Origin: Trichoplax adhaerens
Taxonomy: Eukaryota > Placozoa > Uniplacotomia > Trichoplacea > Trichoplacidae
Reading direction: 5' to 3'
Assembly (NCBI RefSeq): GCF_000150275.1
Contig: NW_002060950.1
Coordinates: forward strand, 2,468,106 to 2,532,105
Length of the DNA: 64,000 nt
The notes under the pieces were generated by a model, which saw only the letters and a list, made by a program, of their open reading frames with translations, ran no database searches and was not told the origin of the DNA. The translations under genes and the position numbers were made by a program. Below, in pieces: positions 51,163-64,000 of the stretch; positions within the stretch are counted from its first letter, which is position 1, and each line of letters starts with the position of its first letter.

Positions 51163-54100
51163 CTTAAGAAGTGGTCAATATATCTACTTTACCGACTATT
51201 TATTCTGAAAATTTATTTTTTAGAGCTTGATAGATATTTGAGGAAATGCCTACTTACACTCTCTTAGGCTGGCTTATGTTGATATCTCAACGAAAGGTTA
51301 TTTAATTCTATCTGTCAAATTAATAAGTTCAGTAAATTACAGAGGCGATCGATACTGCTGTTATTAGGCAAATTAAATATGTTTATGAGTAATTATGGGA
51401 ACTATATGACTTAGTCTATCAATAAACCGCAGGTAGTAACTACATAAAAATTTAACGCAAAACGAACTGTAAATAAAGTTAATCATTAGTGTTCGAGTAG
51501 TATCGAACATTAGAATAAGCTGAAATACAATATAGAAATTAATTTTTTCAGTTCTCTAGCAATCGTAAAGTTTACGAATTGCTATGCCCATTGACTTATA
51601 GGCAAAGATGAATTAAATCTTCAATAGGTACCAAATGATCCGAATAAATAAAGAACTCTAATTGTAACGGAGAGCTACATATGTAACATTGTTCTTGGAA
51701 CCTATCCTAGGTTGGTATTTCTAAAAGCGTGTTGAAAATTTATTCCAACGAAAAATCTCAAAAAGTTAATATCTATCTAAAATATTCTTAATACTTTGAT
51801 ATTCTGATATTTATCTTCCGCTTGTGATTGACGTTAGTATTTCGAGTCGAGCTAATATTTTAGATGGCAAAAGCTCGCTGACTGTCAAAAAAGGATCACC
51901 AGCAATTATTATTTTCTTAATACTGGAGCAATGACCTAAGCTCTTTATAATTCTTTATGTACTTCTTGATGAGAAGATTTAAAGTGTGGTAATATTTGAA
52001 TTAATATTTCTGAAGCTGAGAAATATATCAATGAAGTAGCAAGTTAGCTTATCCAAGCTTTGACCTGTATAACGATTGAATCAATTGACCAATTTTCAGT
52101 CACAAGTTTTAGTGTAGTACATTTCAAAAATTGAAGAATTAAAATGAAGACGCCATTTGGGATTTGAAATAGCAGCAATATCTATATCATCAACATCTGA
52201 GTTTAGAATACCTATAAGTTCTAAAATAAAAATTTTCAAATTTATATTAATTTCAGATAATAGGTTATTAATTTGTTTTAATTTCGATAGATATTTTCAA
52301 AATTTGAAGTTGTTCATGTTTTTAATCATGCTAAATCCTATCAAACCGATATGCTGTAAGACAGAACAATACTTTACTTTTTAATCGTTTAATCGAGATA
52401 TTGACGAGAGCATGATCGGTAAAAATCAATTTTTGACTATCCATGATGCATTTAATGATGTGATATTGCTGCTAAGGAGAGTATTTGCCCGATTGTTATA
52501 GGATTTTACAAAGTAATAAAACAAATAAAGCAATAAAATCGAATAAGGCTAGAAAGAAGGAAAAGTCAATCTTTGAACGATTTATTAGTGATTCTGAAAG
52601 ACATGAATTACAAATAGTGGACGAAATTTAAAAAGATAATTATCAGCACCTCTTCTGCCCTGCTGAAATACGATTTTGAGTGGTTAGATCGAATTCGACT
52701 GTAGTTACAAGATTACTACTTAGAGAAAAGTCAAAAAGTGCACAAATGGGCCAGAAAAAATGATAGCAAATTGGCTCCGTTAACAATAGTTAAAATGAAT
52801 CATGCAAAAGAAATTTAGCCAGCACTTTGAAGATGCCTTTTACTCTGGAACTAGCACGAGTAAAGTAATTGTGGATTATCGATACCATTTTTAAACCAGT
52901 ACGTGGCATAAAAGGACCCATAAGAAGAAAAAATTGTTCATCTCGGGACCCAATACGATAACCTGAAATTGCTGATGTTCTAGTCATAACAAGATTAGTA
53001 CTTTTCGATGTGTTTCTTACCCTATTTTGCACCAGCTGAACTATTTTCAGGCCAATCTTGGTTTCTTTGACCAGGATAAATAATATGCTTACAAAGGATG
53101 GCTACAAAAAAATGATAGATACCGAGAAATGTAATTTTATAAAATAAGAAAACGAATGCGTGTTTCAGCATCGAAAGGCTCAAATTTGCATCGATCTAGA
53201 TATGGCAAGATTTAGAAATCGAGATGAATTTATTATCACCTTCAATTAATAAATTAATTATGAACCAGGCTAGTATTCTTCGAAAAGCTATTTGTTATTA
53301 TTCTCACGACAATTGTGCTAGTCATCGACTAAAGTACATCGTCTCCCTAGTGCCATAAATTATCATTTTTTCTTTAGTTAACTGCGGGACCCAACGAATT
53401 TTAAGTATCGTATTTTCTGTCCTATTAGTATAAAAATGGTGTTAGAAAGTGTCCATAACTATCTCATGGTTAAGATCTTTTTAAAAAAGAAGTTTTAACC
53501 GAATTGTAAAGTCGCTTTCTAACATTAATTCCATTGTAGACGCAATCGTTTATACCTTGTTACGCTTTTGCAACGTCATTAAAAATGTCTGAATGGCAAT
53601 CGTCCATCAATAATGGGCATTTATAATTTGTGTCAGCTTTGAGTTATGATCTATTCAATACTTTGTTTGCTTATCATTACTGTTGGAAAATATAAATTTG
53701 AAAGAATTATGAGGCGAAGAACAAAAAAGTCATTATTGGAATAGGACCCAAAAAGCGCTAAGCAATTTTCTTTCAGCATTATCGGGTCATAGAGGACATT
53801 TGGCAATAGAAGCAATAGTTTGAATTGAAATTATAAATTTCCATATATATTAACTTTGCTTCAAGGATAAGTGAAATTGCTATGAAATTCATTTTAGGTC
53901 AGAAGTGTTGTAAAGATTATCTGCCGTTGATTTAAATATATTAATAAATAATAAAAGCAGGAGTAACTTAACTTTGACACTTTAATAGAGACAGCAGTAT
54001 TATTGCCCACTCATTTAAAACAAATGTCTGTTCGAAGGAGTCTGCAGCTATTTCTACCGGAAAATCGCTTTGACTAAGCAAGTAAATATTTTTCATCCCG

Positions 54101-54415
54101 AAACTTGAAGGAAATGAAATAGTTATCTGAGCGCATGTGATGTACTAAATTTCCGGAAAGGATAGCTTCTAATATCCATTTGGAAAACATTGCCGTGAAT
54201 GATTTTTGCCGTAAATGGCATCGGTAGATCACATCGTATACTTAATGTTAGGGTTACTTAACTGTATTCTATATGTTTTCTATTGCTTAATTAAGTAAAA
54301 TGGAATAAAATGAGTGAAATGATAGCAATTTTTAGATTAAAAGCAACTCAATTAGACGTTGTAATGTTTTCGTACCATAGTGTTACGTTAATGAATTTTT
54401 TATTCATGAAACGTA
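51163..54415. other. intergenic region upstream of the amine-like GPCR
   Basis: No gene is recognised. Minus-strand sequence at 52790-53032 is open for 80 codons, and two frames read in a protein-like way across about 52860-53000, but none shows a family motif. It is left as a possible remnant. Confidence 0.4.
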
Positions 54416-54770
54416 GTCATTAAAATAATCATCCAGATAATGATAGGTTTGAGAGATAATTAATATTGCAATAGTGATAGATTGGCAAACGATTATATTA
54501 TAATGTCATAGCGCTTCCATTTTTCTAATTATAGGCAATATCAACAATTTTATTGCGTGTAAATATCATTAAAATGATCATCCAGATGATGATAGGTTTG
54601 ATAGATAGTATTACCATAGTGCTAGATTGGCGAACGAAATATCATGTCGTAGCGCTTCCATTTTGTAACTATAGGCAATACAAACAATTCGATTGTATTC
54701 ATGAACATTATTAAGATGATCATCCAGACGATAGTGGGTTTAACAGAAAGCTAGTATTTCTATCTTTTAA
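54416..54770. repeat. tandem array, unit about 142-149 bp, three copies
   Basis: ATCATCCAGA begins equivalent copies at 54428, 54577 and 54719. Between them are shared segments TGATAGGTTTGA, GTGCTAGATTGGCGAACGA-like, GTAGCGCTTCCATTTT and ATAGGCAATA. The third copy is truncated after the TGGGTTTAACAG segment. Confidence 0.85.
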
Positions 54771-54794
54771 ATTGATTAACGATTCCAACGTTTT

Positions 54795-55170
54795 TGGTGA
54801 TAATAACTCACTTTCAAAGTGAAGTAATTCTATGTTTACAGTCATCTATAACAAAATGAGATTGTTGCTAGGATTATATCATAAAGCATAAAGCTAATGA
54901 TTTCACTTTTAGCCACATTTTTATAGGTTTGAAAAATAACTAGTATTCAGATAGTGCTAGATTAGTTAACGATTATGTTACGAATAAGCCAAGTTCATTA
55001 TCTAAAGCGCGAATATTTACTCAAATGATCGGCAATATTATATAACTTACTTTCAAAGTAAAATAATTCTATATTTACAGCCACCTATAATACAATGAAA
55101 TTGCTGCTAGGACTATGCCATAATTTATAGAGCTAATAAGTTCACTTTCGGTCACACTCTTTTATGCTTA
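54795..55170. repeat. diverged duplication, unit about 239 bp
   Basis: ACTTTCAAAGTGAAGTAATTC to AGCCACATTTTTATA (about 54809-54926) recurs as ACTTTCAAAGTAAAATAATT to GGTCACACTCTTTTAT (about 55048-55165). It follows the three-copy array directly, so the whole 54.4-55.2 kb stretch is duplicated material. Confidence 0.8.
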
Positions 55171-58100
55171 TGCTATATTGAACAACAATTGCAAGGGCAA
55201 TTTTTTAAATAAAAATTAGATCTATCATTAGGGACACTACAAGTAATAAATGTGTAGAGACGGCTCCTAATATCCAGATATTTCTAAGCAAACAGTAGAA
55301 TTTAAAAATATAAAACCTCCGTAATAAGGTATGTAACGTGTATGCAATGAATTAGTAATAAATGTAACTACTAGATTAATAAAACTGAATTAAACTTTAC
55401 TAAAACAACACCCAAACTGTAGGCGTAGCTATAAATAAACTACCGTATATTTTCATGTTCGAAATTCACGAAACTGCGGATACATATATCGATATTTAAT
55501 TAACTTATAGAGCGTATTTATTGACGTTTAAAATCTCTCAATTTTTTTTATAAAAGTTAGAGTACTATTATCTTGTGAATTTCAAAAAGTTATTAATTTA
55601 TGCCAAGACAACTACAATATTTTTAATTTAAGAAAAAAAATTAACACTAATCTACCTTAAAGTAATCTTTATCGATACTAGTACTTTAATAAACTCGGTT
55701 AAACTACCGCACATGACTATTTACTGTACTAACTCATGAGCGCCCGCGATAGCTTGTTATCTATTTAGGAATCCGTCTCGATAAATCATACCCTTTATAT
55801 TTGCATTAACTAAATTGCACGCGATACTAATTTTATCTCAATATTTAAGATAACTATTTTCCTAGACTACTTAGCCTATGTTATACAATTGTGTTATAGT
55901 GCTGCATGTAATATGGATTAGTATGAAGTGTATGCCTATTAACTGTTCCTAATCTTTCTTACTTCGAAGAATATTACATTAGCAACTAGCATCTAATGGC
56001 CAACAAATTTCAAAGCATTCATTTTAAAAGTCGATTCGGCCTTTAGTTTTTCACTATTAGTTACACTGTAATGTACCTTAAGATGCGTTTAACGAATGAT
56101 AGTATAATGAGTTAATACAGTTTCGAATATACAGTACAGGCTAAAGAATACTCATTTACACACTGAAATTTCACTGTAATATCCTATATGACACCGTATG
56201 ATTAGCATCTTTTAGTATCGATAGCTTAGTATTATAAAAGAATTCCTCGTTGATAGATAAGTAAAATTTCATTTCACAAGCTATAGATAGCATTATGAAG
56301 GTAATCTACTGCCCATATAAGGATAATTTAAAACACAAAATCTGACTAATGCCACGCCACGGTTACTGTCATTGCAGAAAACCATGCCGTAACAGTAAAA
56401 TCTCATGGGGTCGGCCTAAAGGGTGAAGAAATGCGAATAGTTAACTAAATTTTAATTTCCTTTTTTGCTACTAAATGCAGCAGACTGCTAAAATGATATC
56501 ATATAAAGAGTAGCAGTGTAGAGTATAGAATACCAAATTGGTTTTGGCCAAAGATATATGAGTGATTTCTTTCGTAATAGATTACTCGGATTACATCATA
56601 ATTATTTTTGGACTATACTATCATTAATCAATCTAAAAAACTTCTCTTTGCTCAAATAGATAAGTTAGTTCTGATAATATTCATTACAGATAGTACAATT
56701 AAAGATATAGATGATATAGTTTATGAGAGCACTGAGATATAAAGCTATCATACTGGCTTTAATTGTATGCCACATACTCTTATATTCGAAAATTGAGTAA
56801 ATTACAAAAGATGCTTGGCGAAAGCGGCTGTTATTAAATGCCTCTAAAAATATATGAAATAATTTACGTGATGTTGCTGGAGTTGGAATGCTGATCTTAA
56901 TAGCTTTTATTTGATTTAAGTTTAAAAGAAAGCAGACTGGTATCTTTAACACGTGAAAGTGGGCCTATTTTGCTTATTAGCATTTCAATAATGACGTACT
57001 GAATCAGTTATCAACTCTGGGTGTAATGATATTAAATAATACGAATGTAGAATAATCCGTTATGCCCTTCCGCTATATTACTTTGTTATTATGTTAATTG
57101 TTGGCGCTTTATTTCTTCTCGGATCGTGCAGAAAAGCAAAATTCTTACGGCAAGGTTTGCCCAAGAAACCTTTCTTACTATGTTACTGTCACGGTACGAA
57201 CCATCGTGAAGACTAAATGACTAAATTTAGTGGTTAACATTTATTTATGGAGATAACTAATAATGGCTGATAGTAAGAACTACGATAGTTCTTATTTTGT
57301 TACAGTAAATCATGCTGTACTGTAGTAAGAGTTCTTATACGGTGACTAATTTTAATTGATTATAGTGTTATGTCTTGTAACGCTTGTGATAAATCTTCTG
57401 AAGATATTCAATTATAGATGATATTATAAATAATTCTGTGTATGGATAAACTGTAATCTAATTATCTAGAATTGTTCAGTACATGTCTAAGATCATAAAT
57501 AATTTCTGTATTAATTTAGCTATCCAATATGAACTAAATTTCATGAACTCTTAAGATTCATACGTGATAGCAGCAGTTAAAGGGTGTTGAAGCTCGGCAG
57601 GTAGTAGAATAAAAGAAGACTTCTGTAGTTGTTTAGCGTAGAAGCAAAAGCGTCTAAATTGTTGAGAGATAGTTGAGGGATACCGAATCCCGGAGAATAT
57701 AGAAATTTAGAGATTTATTTTACGTTATCTTAGTCCCGAAGCTGGTTTGTGACCGTTGCTAAATTTTTTTCATCATATTTTGGTATAAATTCCTTTTCTC
57801 AATTACAGATGAACCATATTTGAAGTGAATTTTCTACATAGAAAGCGAAAGTAAAAATTACGCTTTGAGAAACATACCGCAAACTTTGTAAAATCTTCAG
57901 CTTATGATAGGGTATCAATATTCCTGGCCTTAGATTTAGCAACGTATCTCTGCAATATTTAGGTCTATTTCATTTTATTTTACATATAGTCGAATTGATT
58001 GAAAATATGCTAACAAAGTAATCGACCATCACTCTTAATCTTGATAAGAGTTTTAAATTTGGGTTTTAAGACTCATTATTCTCTCAATCAGAACAGTCTT

Positions 58101-61100
58101 TCAGTGTATTATAGGTGAGTCTATCATGGGCTGCATATATATGTACATTTTTATTATAGTTAATTACTAAATTATATTATTTTATTCAGTTTAAACTGTG
58201 GGAATTGAAGCCGCTGCTTTGCTACCCAAAACATTATTGATTTCAAAACAGCAATCTGGTTATACGTATAACAATATTACAGCGATTGTTAAACTACTTA
58301 AGGAAAGAACATCTTATTCTATTATCCTGAAATCGTGAATCACTCCCAGACAAGTTTGCTAATCTAATACAAAACATTTACATTTGATTACTTTCAGAGA
58401 TTACTATGCAAATCTATCGTAAGATCTAGTACATAAAACTATAATCGACAGAGTAACTTTACTTAGTGAGCTCACCATTTGCTATTACATCAGAATCAAC
58501 TGATTTAATTCTATGAAGACGTTTACAAATATTTAAAACTTTCGTTTTTCAGTAATGCAGAGCTATATCGAGTTCTTATAGTATGCCTATATTAATTTGC
58601 GTGCTAGCCAGTACGATATAAATAATTACCTTATTTATACTATAACATTTAAACGCTTGAAATATCAACATTTCCCCAACTAAAATTGTAGTAAACCCTA
58701 GTAAATGTGGTAATAAAATACTACAGTGTACATGGAATACTTTACGTCTATATCAAACTTTATTACTAGAAATTAGCGCTAATCATAAGAATAGCTCTGC
58801 GCTATTCGAAATTTTCATCCATATTACTACCCCCAGCGTGTTCAATATTCAATGATTTCCTATAGATAGCCGTGATCCCTACTTATAAGCTAAGAGTAGC
58901 TGTAATACTGCAATTTAAATACAGACTACAGCTAATGCCAATTTGTATATTGATCACTTAATATTAATACTCGCATACTTAATAAATTAAACGCCTACTA
59001 GCTATGGCAATAGCGCCCAAATATACCGTAGTAGCTTGTTCCATTCAAGGCTATCATCTTAGAGGGCAGAATTGCGTACTATAATACAATAATAGCTTAT
59101 CCACTTGCCCATCGATGTATAGCTGCTATTGAATAGTGTCCTAGCGCTTAGATGAGTAATACTACGAAATCTTGAAACCGAAGAGCTGATACCTACTGCA
59201 ACCTATATTGAAGTCAAGGTATTATATTTCAGTCTTTTCCATAATTTCAGCAGTCACGATGGATATAGTGGTGCTAAATTCAATTTCGGTTAGCCAAGGA
59301 AGTCGACTATCTTATCATTATTCATCTATTAACATTGTTGATTCATACTCTTGTCGATTATAATTAATACAGATATTAACTGTAACAGTAATTATTGTAT
59401 TGAATCTTTTTATGACGTAATAGAATTTAGAAACCTTTATTTGAAGCAAAGGTGAACACCAGTAACTATTGACGTGCTGTTAAATTATTAATATCAGCTA
59501 CTCGGTAATAATTAGTAAGCTTATTTAGATTGACAGCTACTAAATATATCATTTAATTGTTAAATTCTGATATTACGGACAGTAAATCATGTCTAGATAG
59601 CTATTTCGATGAATGATGTAATCCTTATTCATCAAAATATTAATCCATGTATTATTTTTTGCTTTTTCATCTCCATTTTTATTTGCCATTACAATAATTG
59701 AAATTCATAATTTTTACCAGCTAAGAACTGATTAGCCGTTTTCAGCTTTTAATTTCTATTTTTATCAAAAGATAAAAGTTTAGTCTTAATTCTCAGCATT
59801 AAAATCGGCGATCAGATTGATAATTCAGTATAATATTAGATGCTCAAGGGGTAGTTTCTAGCTTAGTGTGCTTCCTGAGCTGGTTAATTCCTCACTAAAG
59901 CATGTATCGTAGTTATTCAGGATAGAATTGGGGGCTGCAATAGACTTTGCAAACATGAAAATTACATTTATCCATCAGATTATTGATGTAAAATGTAGCC
60001 CATTATTCGATGATGAGTCAAAATTGTAGCTTCCTCATATAGATATATGTCGCAAACTTAAAATGTCCCAGATTAGAAATTTTTGTATCTAAATTATATA
60101 CTATAGCTAGATTCTAAGCAAGTTATTTTCAGTAATTAACTTGATACTGACTTTTAATACGTTTTCGCCTAAATTTGAGTTTATTATTAGTTAGTTTTTC
60201 TGGTGATATCATTTACTCCTAAATTCAAGTAATTCGCTAGCATGACTATTACTGCCGCCGATAATTAATTAATCAAAAGTCTATTCAACGATCTAACTGG
60301 AAAGATTCTTGAAGATATCATAATTTATCAAATATTGATCTTGTATAACTAATTCTAAATGAATATACTTCTGGTTATTTTGGCTCCAAATAGAATATAA
60401 CGGTAGATAGGCAATCACTATAATTAGTGATTTTAGGCGGAGATTCTTTACTCGATTGATGAAAGTTGAAAATCTGCAATAGTCTTCTTAATGTGTTACA
60501 ACACAGCTAGTAGTACACTAATTTCCGTTTTATTCTTTTAATATTTTGTATTGTATACCATTTCAATAGAGATATACGAAGATTAAATAAATATCTAATT
60601 TTATAGGGGTAATTGAGTTTTTAAGCGATCTGGCCAATAAATGAAGTGAATAGGATATTAAAGTGCTTTACTTTCTTAGTACCATTAATAATTTAGTTAG
60701 CCCATGCTGGATCATTAAATACAAAGATGCTTTGTTCTCAAACATGCGCGTTTGAATGCAGATGTAAAATTTTACATTGCTTCAGTTCCTTAATTTGCTC
60801 AAGTGGATTTAATTAATTAAACACCGTATTCATGGCGCTTATTGCCTGTATATTATACTCCCATCAATTTAGTTAATAGCGAATGAACTTATTATTTACG
60901 CTACTATCTGTTATAATTGCTATGAGGGGCAAATCGTTTTATTGCAAGCTCACGTTTGACCTTCTCAGAATCATAAATAGGTTCAAAAATAATCTAACTT
61001 TGTTGAAATTAGGACCTTGAAAATTGATTATGGATCTTTACAATACCGTTAATAACATCATTACAGGAGGATAGATTAGCATATCTCAAGATATATGTAG

Positions 61101-63640
61101 TTTGTGGTATCTAATTTCAAAAAACTGACAAAATCTTCACCAGATCGTTTTAATTTCTTTTACAAAGGTTTCTTAAATAGGAAGGGTCAATATTTGTCTA
61201 TGTAATCTTCTATCAATAGAATAACAATCTTGAACATTTTATTGACTACCGGTATAAACTTAGAAAGCATCGATATAATTAATTTGCAATAGGAATCAAA
61301 AATAATGACCTAACATTTTATTGTAAATATTAGGCAAGGAGATGTTATGCAAATAAAAACTTTATGTACCTTGTCAAAAATGTTTATTATAAGATAATGA
61401 TGCTTTGTTGCATGCTATGTTACCTATCATTGCTATTTCTCTATTTGAATTTCGACTGAACATAATATTCTTATCTACAGTGAACATAAGAGGTAACTGA
61501 GCTCGTTCTATTCTCTCAAAATCCAATTAGAATGTTTAATATTCATGAATTTAGCAAATAAAGTCATTTACGGAAGTTAGCGATCAATATCTAAAGTATA
61601 AGAGATTAATATAAACGTGCATGTGCATATGGTATAGAATGTATGTCTTTGAATAGTTAATTTGAGGTAGCAGTGTAGATACAATAAATTGCTTCCTGTA
61701 CTCGGTAATAACTATTCTTACTGCAATTATCGTTGGCTAATGTCGTAGATTATAACGCACATTTATGATCAGCGACGATTTTTCGACATTGTAACAGCGA
61801 TCGTGGATAGGGTTTTATATGATAAATTACCGATAATATCGTATGATAATAGTTAGATTTTGGGCGATGACATATTGAAAATAACTTTATATAACAGTTT
61901 GTATGAAAACATTTTAATACGATTGATTCTAGAAACGGTAGCTTGCCTTACCAAATATCGAATTGGTCACTTTTGCAGTTAAGAATATTTTCTCTATCAG
62001 GGGTGTCATGAAGGCCAACTATTTGTTAGCCATCATCGTGGAACATTAAACGAGCAACTTAATTTTAGGGCAATTTTAATTCACTAATCCTAGAAATAAT
62101 GTGAAGTATAGAATAAGTGCGACAATCTTTTGTGACTAAGAATACAATTAATAACTAAACATCTAATTGCATTTGTATACTGAAAATAATCTCTTACAAG
62201 AAATAACCCGATAAATGAACATGATAATGCTGTGATACCAATTCTTCTCCTAGGATATGGTATGTCACCTTCAGATATTTGAATTCTAGTTATTACTATT
62301 CAAGAAGACTTTATACTAGCAGCTCTAATTTGCTCTTCACTAAGCTAAATTTTCACTTAAAGCGTATAATTCATGATTTTTGCGTCAATAAAAGGCATTC
62401 ACTGAGACTTAATTAAAGCTACCAAAATTGAGCGTTAGCATAAAAGGCTGTAAAAAAACACCTAAATTTCTAATTGATGTAAATCAATCATTAATAATTC
62501 TAATTATAGATCGTTAGAATTTTTGCGTTGGTTGTAAAATTCCACGCTGATGAAATCTTTCGATTCTGCAGTGAATTAAATTGATTACAGCAAGTTAATG
62601 AATCAATTTATATTAATCGCTTGATCAGAACTCGTAAAGTAACCAATTGAATGTTTATTTTTCTCTATTGCGAAAGTTGCGAAAGTTACGGTATTCGCTT
62701 ATTAATGTTGCACGAAGTATGGAACATCGAAGGCTACTTGTTCTTATTAATGAACTATATCAAAAGAACTGTCATTCATTTTTTATTAATATATTTTTAG
62801 GTTAGCTCAGTCTTCGGCTTGAAATAATGTACTCTAATGGGATGTAATATCAAGCTTAAGTTAAACTCGTTAAGAAAATTTATAGATTTATCTGGAATCA
62901 ACTATTTATAGCTATGAAATTCAGCACTACCTCCGCGTAAATTCTTATTCTATTATTACTAAAATAGCTTCAAGATTTGTGACAAAAATATAGGGTATAG
63001 AATACTAAATTTAGAAAAGTTATGAAAAAGATCATCTACTTTCTATATCCATATTCCGATAATATTTGCTATTACTTTATATGGTGGCAATTGTTGATTC
63101 GATGAATAGCTTTTGTTAAATAATCAATAGATTATTATGGAAGCCCAAGTTAAAATTACTACAGCTAAAATTAACTACATTCATTTTACATTACTATAAT
63201 GAATCTGGTCTGATACTGGTATTGCAATGATAAATATGCTATAGCGAAAGTAAAGAGAGTTGTATGATTATATGTACTGCATATCACGTACATATCTTGG
63301 ACAATTCAGTATGACTCAGATAGGCTTTGTGAATCCATGTAACATGCGATTTTTTTTATTTTAAAGCGTGCGGATAGTGTGTAGTGAAAAGGACATTGTT
63401 TTGAAAGATACCACCTGTGTAATTGAAGCAATTTGTTGATGAAAGGAATAATTAATATCAATGCGGAAGATACTTTATTACCGTAATTAATAACAGTATT
63501 TCGGTTAAGCAGGTTAGATAATCTTAATTTGAATTAAAGCGAGCTGTATTTGGGTAATTATAAACTTTAATCTATTTCAAAAAATGAACTCAGAGTTTCC
63601 TGCTAATTATAGTCTGAATCCTTGTCGCTAAGAACAGTAA
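55171..63640. other. gene-poor A+T-rich region
   Basis: No coding sequence is recognised over about 8.5 kb. The longest frame, 95 codons at 56665-56952 on minus, has no recognisable motif. A few isolated pentamer copies occur (near 56140 and 57313). Confidence 0.4.
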
Positions 63641-63649
63641 TTCATGATC

Positions 63650-64000
63650 AATCGCATCCTAGAGTATAATTGACAATAGCAACGCATCGCTAATGTTTTC
63701 TTGTTACTATTTAAGCTACATCTTGATAGTGTTTTGCGTCTTTTTATGTTTTCAGGCCATAATTATAATTTACATATGCAGTTTTTGAATGAAACTTTAA
63801 TTTCAATAAACTGGGGTGTTACCTTACGAACTGATCCTACAGATGATTGCCAATAGTAAGCATCTCTAAAATTTTCTTTTTACTATTAAAGTTACATCTT
63901 GTTAATATTTTTGCGTGTATTTGTATTTTTACTCCATAATTATAATTTACGCATACATTTTTTTAATGAATGTGTATAATTTCAACATACTGGGATGCTG
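63650..64000. repeat. direct duplication, unit about 177 bp, at the right edge
   Basis: The order ATCCTAGAG, TTTTCTTGTTACTAT, TACATCTTGATA, CATAATTATAATTTAC, TTTCAATAAACTGGGGTG from about 63656 is repeated in diverged form from about 63833 and runs to the window end, so further copies may lie outside. Confidence 0.85.

Noticed and set aside
52790-53032. 80-codon minus-strand frame, possible gene remnant
   Set aside because: More than one frame looks protein-like over the same bases, and no family motif is present in any.
56665-56952. 95-codon minus-strand frame with a hydrophobic stretch
   Set aside because: A+T-rich DNA commonly gives Ile/Tyr/Asn-rich hydrophobic stretches. There is no motif, paralogue or splice context to support a gene.

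Overview
The window is animal nuclear DNA: A+T-rich, with spliced genes whose introns begin GT and end AG, and a few clearly metazoan products (a PP2A B55 subunit and two class A GPCRs). The compact introns, intronless divergent GPCRs and overall composition suggest an early-branching animal. A placozoan (Trichoplax or Hoilungia type) is my best guess, but this is inference from the sequence alone.

Layout. 1-0.7 kb: nothing firm. 0.7-2.6 kb: a less A+T-rich tract full of inverted (TACTG)n/(CAGTA)n pentamer runs that form near-perfect hairpins. 3.7-8.85 kb (minus): a seven-exon gene for PP2A regulatory subunit B55, rebuilt in full by splicing with every exon phase agreeing. Its first intron holds broken plus-strand coding-like sequence and another pentamer cluster. 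9.8-10.7 kb (plus): a possible small spliced gene, divergent from B55 and flanked by more pentamer runs. 12.07-13.99 kb (minus): a two-exon gene for a 469-residue Ser/Thr/Arg-rich, apparently disordered protein with a thrice-repeated RxxS[IL]G motif. 21.9-29.2 kb (minus): a five-exon gene for a 658-residue Q/N/S/Y-rich prion-like protein with an arginine-glycine-rich C-terminal part. 39.3-40.3 kb and 49.8-51.2 kb (minus): two intronless class A GPCRs, one with melatonin/opsin-type features and one with amine-receptor-type features, each lacking the residue that defines ligand binding in its relatives.

The rest, about 13.99-21.9, 29.2-39.3, 40.3-49.8 and 51.2-64 kb, has no recognisable gene. 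It holds several families of degenerate local tandem duplications: a unit of about 125 bp near 34 kb, 283 bp at 42.5 kb, 150 and 106 bp at 46 kb, a short four-copy unit at 49.5 kb, 150 and 240 bp at 54-55 kb, and 177 bp at the right end. All five confident genes are on the minus strand. There is no evidence that they share a pathway: a phosphatase scaffold, two disordered proteins and two receptors look like unrelated neighbours. No CRISPR array, intact mobile element, rRNA or tRNA was recognised.
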